From Desulfosarcina alkanivorans (GTDB taxonomy: Bacteria; Desulfobacterota; Desulfobacteria; Desulfobacterales; Desulfosarcinaceae): a DNA stretch of 64,000 nucleotides. This document shows positions 53,591 through 62,440 of the stretch, in pieces. The notes beneath the pieces were generated by a model. That model searched no databases and was not told where the DNA came from. It saw nothing but the letters and a program-made list of their open reading frames with translations. The stretch covers positions 2,480,001 through 2,544,000 of the forward strand of contig NZ_AP021874.1 in NCBI RefSeq assembly GCF_009688945.1, in the 5' to 3' direction. The position numbers were made by a program, and so were the translations under genes. The stretch's first letter is position 1. The number at the start of each line of letters is the position of its first letter.

Positions 53591-54259
53591 ATGATGCTCT
53601 TTTATTTCCAGCGCCTGATCGAGATTCTTCCCTTTTTCATGAAAGGGCTGTGGATGACCGTGGCGGTGTCGGGTATCAGCCTGGTGCTGGGGACCGTTTT
53701 CGGGTTGCTGCTGGGCATTGTCCGCGCTTCGGGAAACAGGCTGCTGGTGGGGATCATCGGCGCCTATGTGGCCGTCATCCGGGGCACCCCGTTCGTGGTG
53801 CAGATCTTTATCGTCTTTTTCATCCTGCCCGAGTGGGGCATCCAGCTGGAGGCCTTTCCGGCGGCGATCCTCTCGTTGACCATCCTGGGAACGGCATTTA
53901 TCTGCGAGATCGTGGCCGGCGGCATCAAAGCCGTTCCCCGCGGCCAGTGGGAAGCGGCCGCATCGTCGGGGCTGACCATTTACCAGCAGCTGCGCCACGT
54001 CATCGTCCCCCAGAGTCTGCAGACCATCCTGCCGCCCCTGGTGGGGCAGTATGTCCTGCTGATCAAGGACTCGTCCGTCGTATCGGTCATCGGCGTGGTT
54101 GAACTGACCCGGGTGGGCTGGGTCACCGTGGTGCGGATTCCCGAAGGATTGATGGTCTTCTCGCTGGTGGGAATCCTCTATTTTGTCATCTCCTATCCGC
54201 TGATCCGCCTGTCCAACACGCTCGAAAAGAAGATGGCGACTCAGCAGGTCATGCTCTAA
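53591..54259 (+). CDS. Amino-acid ABC transporter permease 2
   Basis: A 222-residue permease, the same length as and homologous to permease 1, with EAA motif EAAASSGLTIYQQLRHVIVPQSL. Begins at ATG 53591, two bases after the preceding stop. The two presumably form the heterodimeric channel. Confidence 0.9.
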   Translation: MMLFYFQRLIEILPFFMKGLWMTVAVSGISLVLGTVFGLLLGIVRASGNRLLVGIIGAYVAVIRGTPFVVQIFIVFFILPEWGIQLEAFPAAILSLTILGTAFICEIVAGGIKAVPRGQWEAAASSGLTIYQQLRHVIVPQSLQTILPPLVGQYVLLIKDSSVVSVIGVVELTRVGWVTVVRIPEGLMVFSLVGILYFVISYPLIRLSNTLEKKMATQQVML

Positions 54260-54276
54260 CCATTGGAAAGAAACCC

Positions 54277-55005
54277 ATGATCAAATTCAACGGTGTCAAC
54301 AAGTGGTTCGGCAAGCTGCATGTCCTCAGGGACATCGATCTCCATGTCACCTCCGGCGAAGTCGTCGTGGTGTGCGGCCCCAGCGGCTCGGGCAAGTCCA
54401 CCCTCATCCGCTGCATCAACCGCCTGGAGAAATTCCAGAAAGGAGAGCTGTTCGTGGACGGGACCCCTCTTCACGACCATTCCACCAACCTGACCCGGCT
54501 GCGGGCGGAGATCGGTTTCGTCTTCCAGCAGTTCCACCTCTACCCCCACATGACGGCCCTGCAGAACGTCACGCTGGCCCCCATCAACGTGAGAAAAATG
54601 AAGAGCGCCGAGGCCGAAAAACTGGGCCGGGAGAAACTGGCCCGCGTGGGCCTGGCGGACAAGGCCGATGCCTACCCGATGCAGCTATCCGGCGGCCAGC
54701 AGCAGCGTGTGGCCATCGCCCGCGGGCTGGCCATGACTCCCAAGATCATGCTGTTCGACGAACCCACCAGCGCCCTGGACCCCGAGATGATCGGCGAGGT
54801 GCTGGACGTCATGGTCAAGCTGGCCAGCGAAGGCATGACCATGTGCGTGGTGACCCACGAAATGGGATTCGCCCGGCAGGTGGCCCACCGGGTCATTTTC
54901 ATGGACGAGGGCACCCTGGTGGAAACCGGAGAGCCCCATGCCTTTTTCGACAATCCGCAAACCGACCGTGCCGCCCAGTTCATCAGCAAAATTCTCACGC
55001 ACTGA
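54277..55005 (+). CDS. Amino-acid ABC transporter ATP-binding protein
   Basis: A 242-residue ATPase. Walker A GPSGSGKSTL (residues 32-41), Q-loop FVFQQFHLYPHMT, signature LSGGQQQRVAIARGLA, Walker B IMLFDEPTSALDP and the switch His in VVTHEMGFA are all intact. It powers the two permeases upstream. All four components of a polar amino-acid transporter are therefore present and look functional. Confidence 0.95.
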   Translation: MIKFNGVNKWFGKLHVLRDIDLHVTSGEVVVVCGPSGSGKSTLIRCINRLEKFQKGELFVDGTPLHDHSTNLTRLRAEIGFVFQQFHLYPHMTALQNVTLAPINVRKMKSAEAEKLGREKLARVGLADKADAYPMQLSGGQQQRVAIARGLAMTPKIMLFDEPTSALDPEMIGEVLDVMVKLASEGMTMCVVTHEMGFARQVAHRVIFMDEGTLVETGEPHAFFDNPQTDRAAQFISKILTH

Positions 55006-55049
55006 AACCGTCAGCCGGTTGCCCCGGCGGTCTGGGTACAGGAGTTTCC

Positions 55050-56267
55050 ATGAGTGATCGTGTGAACTGGAAAAACGGAACCTGGACGAAACAGGCGCCC
55101 GCCGGCCGGCCGTACGAAATCTGCATCGCTTCGGACTGGGCACCCATCCGTGCCTTCAGCCAGACCATTCTCGACGCCCCCGAGGCGGTATACGGGGACC
55201 TGCTGACCGAACTGCGCGCCAGTGACGTGCGCATTGCCAACCTGGAATGCCCCCTGACCCGAAGCGATTCGGCCGTTTCCAAAAGCGGCTCCGTTTTAAA
55301 AGGCCTTCCGGAGCACATCGCCGGGTTGACCTGCGTACCGGTCGACATCGTCACCCTGGCCAACAACCATGTGTTCGACTATGGACCGGATGCGTTTCAG
55401 GAGACCTTGGACCTGCTGGACGCCAATGGAATCAAAGGCGTGGGCGCCGGCCTGACCCGGCAGGCCGCCACCGCCCCGCTGACCGTCGACGTGGGAGAGA
55501 CAACGGTCGCCCTGATCAGCTTCAGCGAGGGCGAAGACCTCACCGGGGCCGTGGACGGGCCCGGTGTTTTCGGCTGGGAGGTGGAGGCGGTGCTGCAGGC
55601 CGTTCGGGAGGCCAGGGCGACGGCGGACCTGGTCGTCGTAATCTGCCACGCCGGCGTGGAGTACATCCCCTTGCCCCCCCCTTACCTGGCCGGAGCGCTG
55701 CAGCGGGTGGCCCGGGCCGGGGCCGACCTGGTGGTCGGCCACCATCCCCACGTCCCCCAGGGAGTGCAGATCGTCGACGGCGTACCGGTGGCCTACAGCC
55801 TGGGCAACTTTGTCTTTTACCAGCCGTCGGACCTGATTTACCGCAAGGTCGGCTATCTGCTCAAGGTGGGCGTGTCCGCAGGCGCCCTGACCGGAATCCG
55901 GCTGGTTCCCTACCACATCGGCGACCGGGGTCTGAACCGGCTCGCCGGTGAACGCCTGGCGTGGTTCTGGCGCAAGATGGAACAGGTCTCCCGGCCGCTG
56001 GAGACCACGGCGGGCATCGAAGAAGGCTGGAACGGGTTTCTGTGTCAATACGGTGTCGGGGGCTTTTTTGAAGAGATAGAGATGCTCATGGGCAAGTTGA
56101 GAGAAGATCCTCCGAAAGGGGCCGCCATGGTCCGCAACCGGGTGGCCACCATGCAGCACCGCGAGCACTGGATCGACGCCATGACCCGCATCATCGACGG
56201 CAGCATCGACGACGCACCCGGCTGGGCCGTGGAACTGACCCGGGAATGGCTGACGCGAAAAAGTTGA
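55050..56267 (+). CDS. CapA-like metallophosphatase
   Basis: A 405-residue protein; the start is ATG 55050 with AGGAG five bases upstream, since the open frame before it is only the shadow of the ABC gene. CapA/PGA-cap family motifs include NLECPLT, VTLANNHVFDYG, VVICHAGVEYIPLP and VGHHPHVPQGVQIVDGVPVAYSLGNFVF. No signal peptide or membrane anchor is visible, unlike capsule CapA, so it may act in the cytoplasm on a phosphorylated or poly-glutamate-like substrate. It follows the transporter closely. Confidence 0.88.
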   Translation: MSDRVNWKNGTWTKQAPAGRPYEICIASDWAPIRAFSQTILDAPEAVYGDLLTELRASDVRIANLECPLTRSDSAVSKSGSVLKGLPEHIAGLTCVPVDIVTLANNHVFDYGPDAFQETLDLLDANGIKGVGAGLTRQAATAPLTVDVGETTVALISFSEGEDLTGAVDGPGVFGWEVEAVLQAVREARATADLVVVICHAGVEYIPLPPPYLAGALQRVARAGADLVVGHHPHVPQGVQIVDGVPVAYSLGNFVFYQPSDLIYRKVGYLLKVGVSAGALTGIRLVPYHIGDRGLNRLAGERLAWFWRKMEQVSRPLETTAGIEEGWNGFLCQYGVGGFFEEIEMLMGKLREDPPKGAAMVRNRVATMQHREHWIDAMTRIIDGSIDDAPGWAVELTREWLTRKS

Positions 56268-56298
56268 CCCACCCTGCAACTGACAACGCCGGACGACC

Positions 56299-57207
56299 AT
56301 GAACCAACTGCCGGATAAAGAAAACCTGACCCTGCTGGTCACCGACTCCGGGCTGGGCGGGCTGTCCATCTGTGCCCACATGGTGCGCCACCTGACCCGC
56401 CAGTGCCTGTTCAGGGACCTGTCCGTGGTGTACTTCAACGCCTGGCCCCTCCAGGACAAGGGCTATAATTTTCTCGATGGGGATGCACAGCGCATCCGGG
56501 TGTTCGGCAATGCCATAAGCCGCATGGACCGGTATGACCCGGATCTCATTTTCATCGCCTGCAATACCCTGTCGCTGGTTTTCCGGCAGGGGGCATTGGC
56601 GGCCGGCGCCCGGGCGCCGGTCGTGGATATCATCGACTTCGGCGTGGAGATGATTGCCGGGCAGCTCAACCGGCATCCCCAAAGCACGGCACTGATTCTG
56701 GGCACCAGGACCACGGTGGCGGCCGGCGCCCACAAAAAACGTCTCATGGAACGGGGCATCGCCGGACACCGGATCGCGCAGCAGGACTGCCACGGCCTGG
56801 CCGGCGCCATCGAAAGCGACCCGGACAGCCCGCAGGTCAGGGCGCTGGTGGAGCGATTCATGTCCCGGGCCGCCGCTGCCATCGATCCGGGCACGGATCA
56901 CATCTTTGCCGCCCTGTGCTGCACCCACTACGGCTACATCCGGCCGCTGATCAGGGAGATCCTGGTGCGGCACACCGGCGCCACGGTCGATATCATCGAC
57001 CCCAACCGGGCCATGAGCGACTGGGTCTGCGTTGAAGGGGCAGAAAACCGTTTTTCGTCGGTAAACCTGGACGTACGCGTGGTTTCGCGGGTGCGGCTGC
57101 CAGCGCAGAAAATCAACGCCATCGCCGCCCGGGTCGCCTCCGTCAGCCCGCAGACGGCCCGGGCCCTGCGGGACTACCGGCACATACCGGATCTGTTTGA
57201 CGTTTAA
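56299..57207 (+). CDS. Asp/Glu-racemase-family protein (MurI-like)
   Basis: A 302-residue protein. Both catalytic Cys regions of the family are present: TDSGLGGLSI with IACNTLSLVF, and ALCCTHYGYI. The family includes glutamate and aspartate racemases and related enzymes that act at an alpha-carbon or on hydantoin-like rings. The Asp-Ser-Gly opening is as in MurI. The rest is diverged, and placement in the cluster points to a catabolic or biosynthetic substrate rather than the cell wall. Confidence 0.88.
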   Translation: MNQLPDKENLTLLVTDSGLGGLSICAHMVRHLTRQCLFRDLSVVYFNAWPLQDKGYNFLDGDAQRIRVFGNAISRMDRYDPDLIFIACNTLSLVFRQGALAAGARAPVVDIIDFGVEMIAGQLNRHPQSTALILGTRTTVAAGAHKKRLMERGIAGHRIAQQDCHGLAGAIESDPDSPQVRALVERFMSRAAAAIDPGTDHIFAALCCTHYGYIRPLIREILVRHTGATVDIIDPNRAMSDWVCVEGAENRFSSVNLDVRVVSRVRLPAQKINAIAARVASVSPQTARALRDYRHIPDLFDV

Positions 57208-57230
57208 GAAACCATCGCGTGGAGATGCAA

Positions 57231-58217
57231 TTGAAAAAAGTACTCATCATTACCGGCCCGGCCGGCGACGCCCAGGGCTGGGGGGATCTCGGTGTCACCG
57301 AAACCCTGCGGGACGCCCTGTGCGCCAATGGCAAGTCGGCCCGGATCGCCTTCGTGGAGTCCATGGAGGATGTCACCCGGGCCATCCGAAACCACACGTT
57401 CGATATCATCTGGAGCGCCCTGTACCACATCTCCGACAGGGCGGAGATCGTCGGGCTGAGCATGGCGGACGACGCCTGGCTGGCGGACCGGTTCGATGGG
57501 CTCGGCCTGCCCTACATCGGCCCCGACGCCCGGACCATGAAACAGCTGATCAACAAAACCGAAACCCACGGGATCCTGCAGGCGGCAGGCATCGCCGTGC
57601 CGGACCACCATCAGGTCGATGCGGGAGCGGATCTTCCCCGCATGCGTTTCCCCGCCTTTGTCAAGCCCAGCTGCGAATCCAGGTCCGTGGGCATCAGCGA
57701 CGACAGCGTGGTGGAAAACCGGACGCAGCTGGCCGCCAGGGTGGCCTTCATTCATCGCGAATACGAGCAGCCGGCACTGGTCGAGGAATACCTGCCCGGC
57801 CAGGAGTACACGGTACTCATGCTGGGCAACGGCGGCAGGCAGGAGTTTCTGCCCGGCATCGTGACCCTGGACGGCGAATACGGCAGGTACCCCATCCTGC
57901 GGGCCGACCTCCGGGGCGTGGGGGTGACCCGAATCAAGCGGGCGGAGACCCTGGCCGATGAATCCGTGGCCCTGTGCCGGCAGGCGACCGAGACCCTCAA
58001 CTGCCTGGACCACGTGCGGGTCGACATGCGCCTGGACCGCGCCGGCCGGCTGCGCATCATCGAGGTGAACGGCATACCGGGCCTCAAGCCGGTCAAAAGC
58101 TGGAGCCCCCAGATCTATACCCTCTACCATGGTTCCCCACAGGGGCCGGACCACGACTACCGCCAGATGGTCAACCTGATCGTGGACTCGGCACTGGAAC
58201 GATACGGCATCGGCTGA
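57231..58217 (+). CDS. D-Ala-D-Ala-ligase-like ATP-grasp enzyme
   Basis: A 328-residue protein. The start is TTG 57231 because GGAG (57221-57224) is six bases upstream; GTG 57219 and ATG 57225 are alternatives. ATP-grasp motifs are visible: KPSCESRSVGIS (ATP loop), VEEYLPGQEYTVLML, RVDMRLDRAGRLRIIEVNGIPGLKP with metal-binding Glu and Asn. It forms an amide or peptide bond, with an acyl-phosphate intermediate, between a carboxylate and an amine. In this cluster the acceptor is likely amino-acid-like. Confidence 0.88.
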   Translation: MKKVLIITGPAGDAQGWGDLGVTETLRDALCANGKSARIAFVESMEDVTRAIRNHTFDIIWSALYHISDRAEIVGLSMADDAWLADRFDGLGLPYIGPDARTMKQLINKTETHGILQAAGIAVPDHHQVDAGADLPRMRFPAFVKPSCESRSVGISDDSVVENRTQLAARVAFIHREYEQPALVEEYLPGQEYTVLMLGNGGRQEFLPGIVTLDGEYGRYPILRADLRGVGVTRIKRAETLADESVALCRQATETLNCLDHVRVDMRLDRAGRLRIIEVNGIPGLKPVKSWSPQIYTLYHGSPQGPDHDYRQMVNLIVDSALERYGIG

Positions 58218-58220
58218 CCC

Positions 58221-59078
58221 ATGACGATTCCGGACAGCCCCCGATGGCAGGCCCGTTTTCAGGCCGACGGATGTATTGACGGCCGCGGCCGCCTGGGGGG
58301 CTTCGTTTTCCGGGTGGACGGCTCCGCACCCTATATCGCCACGGCCATCCATGCCGGCGGCAGGGTCCGCAACGAATTGCTGCCCTTGATGCAGGTGGGC
58401 GCCGCGGAGCGCCATTTTGAAGAAGACCCCGAAACCGACGCCATGATCGGACAGGCGGCCTCGGCGGCATGGGGCCTCGACAGCAGGAGCGAATACGACC
58501 TCAACCGCCCCCCCGGCGACGCCCTGCCCCTCAGGCCGGAGCAGTTCTGGGGCACCCGGGTCTACGCCCGGCAGCCCACCGCGGCCATGAACCGGACGAG
58601 TCTGGCCAAGTACGACGAGTTCTATGCCTTTCTGGCCGGCTGGATAAAATTGACGTTGGAGCGCTTCGGGGTGTGCCTGGTTTACGATGTCCACGCCTAC
58701 AACATCACCCGGCAGGTGCGAAAAGGCATCGCCCGTCCGCCGGTGTTCAACCTGGGCACGGCCGCCATCGACCGCCGGCGCTGGGCGGCTGCGGTCGACG
58801 ACTGGCTGAAGCGGCTGGAGAAGATCGAAATTCCCGGCGTGCGGACCACCGTGGCCGAGAACCGGGTCTTCTCGGGCAGGGGCGAACTCTGCCGCCGCCT
58901 GACCCGGTGGGACCCGCGCATCCTGGTGCTGCCCACCGAGGTGGCCAAGGTCTATATGGACGAACGCACCGGCCGGGTCGACCGGTCATCGGTGGAGGCC
59001 CTTCGCGACGGGCTGGGGCGGTCCATGCAGGCCCACAGCCGGATGTTTCTGGAGGCATACGGGAACTGTGAACTGTAA
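58221..59078 (+). CDS. N-formylglutamate-amidohydrolase-family protein
   Basis: A 285-residue zinc-dependent amidohydrolase-like protein. Metal-binding and substrate blocks of the family include TAIHAGG near residue 42, SEYDLNRPP near 92, and VYDVHAYN near 155. It starts three bases after the ligase stop, so the two are co-translated. N-formylglutamate amidohydrolase cleaves an N-acyl group from Glu; here the exact amide is unknown. It may undo or release the ligase product. Confidence 0.88.
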   Translation: MTIPDSPRWQARFQADGCIDGRGRLGGFVFRVDGSAPYIATAIHAGGRVRNELLPLMQVGAAERHFEEDPETDAMIGQAASAAWGLDSRSEYDLNRPPGDALPLRPEQFWGTRVYARQPTAAMNRTSLAKYDEFYAFLAGWIKLTLERFGVCLVYDVHAYNITRQVRKGIARPPVFNLGTAAIDRRRWAAAVDDWLKRLEKIEIPGVRTTVAENRVFSGRGELCRRLTRWDPRILVLPTEVAKVYMDERTGRVDRSSVEALRDGLGRSMQAHSRMFLEAYGNCEL

Positions 59079-59163
59079 CTGACAACGGCCGGTTCAATTG
59101 GTTTAATTGGTTGTTCACCGTTCACTGTTTCCAGTTGACAGACAGACCATCTTCTGATTTCCC

Positions 59164-59212
59164 GCTATGAGCTATGAGCTATGAGCTATGAGCTATGAGC
59201 TATGAGCTATGA
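59164..59212. repeat. GCTATGA heptamer array, seven units
   Basis: Seven exact GCTATGA units. The stop codon (TAG on the minus strand, 59200-59202) of the TPR gene lies inside the array. The flanking gap 59079-59163 also has GTTCACC/GTTCACT and GGTT-CAATT-GGTT-TAATT-GGTT words. No gene in the gap. Confidence 0.95.
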
Positions 59213-61638
59213 GCTTTTAGCTTTGAGCCCTTCGCCTTCATCTCCTTCAACAGGGCCTCGGCATGCTCGCGCCCCACAAAGTGAGTGGCGGCGCGAGTGG
59301 CGGTCAGCAGTTTTTCCCTTGCCGTGTCGATATCTCCGGATTTTTTCAGGACCACACCCATGTGGTAGTTTACAACCGGGTCTTCGGGCGCGGCGATGAT
59401 CAGCTGCTCGTAAAGGTGCAGGGCCTGCTTGGTCTCCCCTTTTTTGTAATGAATCCAGCCCAGGGTATCGATGATGGCCGCATGCCCGGGTTTCACCCGA
59501 TAGGCGGCCGTGGCAAATTTGAGGGCGCGATCCAGGGTTTCGACGGACGTGGCCGTGTCAGCCAGCAGGAAAGCCAGCCGATTGGCCGCGCTCCAGAATC
59601 CCGGGACCGTGGCGACGGCGGTTTCATATACCGAAATCGCTTTTTCGTATTCCTTGCGCTCTTCGTATAACCTTCCGAGCACCAGGGTGGCGGTAGGGTT
59701 CTTGGGATTGCGTTCCAGGGCCGCCTCGAAATGGTCGATGGCCTGTTTCTTTTTGTCCTGAAGCAGGAAAACGGCGGCCAGGCTGTTGCCTGCTTCCGGC
59801 CACATGGGGTCTAATTCGGCAGCGTTCTCCAAGGCCTTGCGGGCGGAATCGTACTCTTTCATGCGGGTGAAGACCTTGCCCTCCAGATAGTGGGCAAAGG
59901 CTTCGTCGGGATGGGTCTTCAACCGGTCCTCGCATAGGGCCAGGGCGTCTTCGGTGCGCTCGGCGGACAGCCAGACGGTAACCAGTTCAGCGGCCAGGGC
60001 CTGGTCTTCCTCCACCAGGTTCATCCCCTTTTGCAATTGGCTGGCGGCGTTGTCGGTCTGCCCCTGGCGGGCATACAGCCGCGCGAGTCTGATGTGCCCC
60101 ACGGCCGAACGGGGCGCTTTCAGGACAATCTCACTGTATTCGCGGCGGGCGGCGCTCTCGTCGTTGAGGGCCAGGTAGAAATCGCCCAGTGCCGCCTGAG
60201 CGTCGATGGCCATCGGGTATTTTTCGACCAGGCGGTGCAGATGCGCCTCCGCCTGCTTGTAGTCTTTCTCCATCAGGCAGACGCGGTAAGAAGCCATGAG
60301 CAGTTCCCGGTTATCCGGCGCCATGCGCAGTCCCGCATTCAATGCCTTTCTGGCCATGCCGGTCCGGCGGTCCATCACATAGGCGTCGGCCAGCTGGAGG
60401 TAGCCTTGCAGGAAATCCGGCTTGCGACGCAGGACCTGCTTGAAATCCCGTTCAGCGGCCTCCGGACTGCCGGCGCTTTTCATGACCATACCCCGGGTGA
60501 TCAGGGCCTGAAGGTTGGTCGGATCCTGCTGCAGTACGTTTTCGGCATAGGCGTTGGCCGCTTCGAACTGTCGGGCGGAGAGGTAGATCCTGGCCAGGGC
60601 ATTGTGGATGGCGGCCCGTTCGGCGATGTCCGAAGCCTTGGTCTCCGCCACCCCTTTTTCGAGCAGGTCGACGGATTCCTGGGGCCGGCCGGTCTTGAGG
60701 TACAACTCACTCAGGGCCAGCCGCAAACGGACACTGCGATCGCCCGAAGCGAGCCCTTCGATCAGAAGATTTTGGGCGCGTTCGATCTGCTTCTTCTGCA
60801 GGTAAAAATTGGCCACGGCAATCCTGCGGGCCGGGTCGGCCGGACCCACCTCGATCGCCCGCTTCAGAACCCGGTCGGCCTGTTGGTTCTCCCGGGTTTC
60901 CCAGTACAGCATGGCCAGGGTGATCGGGTAGGCCACGTTGGCAGGGTCGATATCGATAATGGTCGTCAGGACGTCCTGGGCCGCTTTCAGATCGCCGGCA
61001 CGTTGATGGGCGCCCGCCAACTGCAGGTGCAACGCGATATCCGTGGGGTGGGCGTCGATCCCCGCCTTGAGGACCGACTCGCCCAGGGCCGTCTGTCCGT
61101 TTCTGAAATGGGCCGCGGCCAGCAGCAGGATCAAGTCGCGGTGGCGCTCTCCCTTCTCAAAGCGTGGCGACAGCATGGCGATCGCATCGGCGGTGCGCTT
61201 CTGGGCCAGCAGGGCCGAGCCCTTGACCAGCATGGCATCCAGATTGCCGGGATCGTCTTTCAGCACGATCTCAAGGCGCAGCAGCGCCTCCTCCGGCATG
61301 TGGGCGGCCATCAGGATCCGGGCCAGTTCCAGTTGGGCCTGAATGTGACCGGGGTCGATGCGGGTCGCCGTGGTTAAATAATCGAAGGCCTGCTGACCCT
61401 GTTTGCCTGCAAGGGCGACCCGGCCCAGCGTGTAGTAGGCCTCGGCATAGTCCGGGTAGTTCTCGATCGCCTTTTCAAGGTTCTGCCGGGCGTCCTGGTA
61501 ATCGTTTTTCTCGTAGGCTTTCAGGCCGTTTTTATAATATTTTCTGGCCGTACGGTCGGGGCCGTCCGCTGCCGATACCGGAAATGCCGTGACAAAAATT
61601 AACACAATGACCAGCAAGGTAGTGGTGATGGGCTTCAT
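59200..61638 (-). CDS. Exported TPR-repeat protein, PrsT-like
   Basis: An 812-residue protein. The start is ATG 61638 with GAGGA five bases upstream; a TTG at 61653 is further off. The signal peptide ends in SA near residue 23. The remainder is about 20 TPR units (repeated A..LG...Y patterns with Pro at turn positions: YAEAYYTLGRVALAGKQ, AAIHNALARIYLSARQ, WPEAGNSLAAVFLLQDK). It resembles the TPR proteins found with exosortase/PEP-CTERM systems, and a PEP-CTERM-like protein is directly upstream. A final KLKAHSS is encoded by the heptamer array. Confidence 0.88.
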   Translation of the reverse strand: MKPITTTLLVIVLIFVTAFPVSAADGPDRTARKYYKNGLKAYEKNDYQDARQNLEKAIENYPDYAEAYYTLGRVALAGKQGQQAFDYLTTATRIDPGHIQAQLELARILMAAHMPEEALLRLEIVLKDDPGNLDAMLVKGSALLAQKRTADAIAMLSPRFEKGERHRDLILLLAAAHFRNGQTALGESVLKAGIDAHPTDIALHLQLAGAHQRAGDLKAAQDVLTTIIDIDPANVAYPITLAMLYWETRENQQADRVLKRAIEVGPADPARRIAVANFYLQKKQIERAQNLLIEGLASGDRSVRLRLALSELYLKTGRPQESVDLLEKGVAETKASDIAERAAIHNALARIYLSARQFEAANAYAENVLQQDPTNLQALITRGMVMKSAGSPEAAERDFKQVLRRKPDFLQGYLQLADAYVMDRRTGMARKALNAGLRMAPDNRELLMASYRVCLMEKDYKQAEAHLHRLVEKYPMAIDAQAALGDFYLALNDESAARREYSEIVLKAPRSAVGHIRLARLYARQGQTDNAASQLQKGMNLVEEDQALAAELVTVWLSAERTEDALALCEDRLKTHPDEAFAHYLEGKVFTRMKEYDSARKALENAAELDPMWPEAGNSLAAVFLLQDKKKQAIDHFEAALERNPKNPTATLVLGRLYEERKEYEKAISVYETAVATVPGFWSAANRLAFLLADTATSVETLDRALKFATAAYRVKPGHAAIIDTLGWIHYKKGETKQALHLYEQLIIAAPEDPVVNYHMGVVLKKSGDIDTAREKLLTATRAATHFVGREHAEALLKEMKAKGSKLKAHSS

Positions 61639-61767
61639 GTTTCCTCGATTCAAGATTTTTTACAGGTGGCGGCTATCGGTTGAAGTCTTTTTTTCCTGGC
61701 CGTTCACGGGGTTGAAACGATCAATGTATTGAACAAACCGAATTGTAAGACAGCGTTTACAGAGGGC

Positions 61768-62439
61768 CTAGATGCAAGGCCTCGGGCATGCGGATGACCC
61801 ATTTGTACTTCCAATGCCCGGAAACGAAGCAGATGCGGCACCCTGTGTCTTACCCGTTTTCAGTCCGAAAGCGACGAGGCCCGACAAAAAGAACAGCAGG
61901 GACGCCGGCAGGGGAACCGGCGTGAGAGATGAATAATTACCGATCGTCATACTGCCGGTTGCTTCAAATATCCCGTTTAAAACGGGTGTATGGGAAAAGA
62001 GAAGTACATCCCCGGCCTCAGGCATCAATGCATATGGATTTTGGAACATGACAACGTCGGAAAGGTCGGGCATCGCAGGTTCCTGTTCGGGCGGGAAAAC
62101 GGTTATGGTCTCCCCGATCAATGTGATGTTGCCGCTGATGCATAGATCCTGACGGGTGCTGAAAACAGAATAATCGAGGAACAGGTCCCCATTTACGAAA
62201 ATATGGCAAGCGTCACCAGGGACCGTTGGGTCGGTAGTGTCCGGCACGCTGGAATCACCGTCGGTCAATACGAGGCCGTCTTCGAGGGTTGTCAGCCCAT
62301 CACCGCCGGTCAAAATGATCCCGGTGCCGGACGTCGTCGACAAGTCGCCGGCATCGCCAATGGCCAGCATACCGGCTGTGGCTGGGGGAACAAAAAATAA
62401 AAAAGCGACGACCATCAGGATGGTCCGGAGCGGTTTCAT
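61768..62439 (-). CDS. PEP-CTERM-like exported protein
   Basis: A 223-residue protein from ATG 62439 (or ATG 62448 three codons earlier). A signal peptide ends near TAG (residue 20). The mature part is Thr/Asp/Gly-rich. The sorting signal is VPLPASLLFFLSGLVAFGLKTGK (motif VPLPAS, then a membrane segment, then basic residues), the VPLPA variant of PEP-CTERM recognised by exosortase. Unusually, about 26 residues follow the basic cluster; normally only a few do. No exosortase gene is in the window. Confidence 0.75.
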   Translation of the reverse strand: MKPLRTILMVVAFLFFVPPATAGMLAIGDAGDLSTTSGTGIILTGGDGLTTLEDGLVLTDGDSSVPDTTDPTVPGDACHIFVNGDLFLDYSVFSTRQDLCISGNITLIGETITVFPPEQEPAMPDLSDVVMFQNPYALMPEAGDVLLFSHTPVLNGIFEATGSMTIGNYSSLTPVPLPASLLFFLSGLVAFGLKTGKTQGAASASFPGIGSTNGSSACPRPCI

Positions 62440-62440
62440 G

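Noticed and set aside
54303..55049. N-terminal extension of the CapA-like protein
   Set aside because: It is the out-of-frame shadow of the ABC ATPase, and AGGAG precedes ATG 55050.
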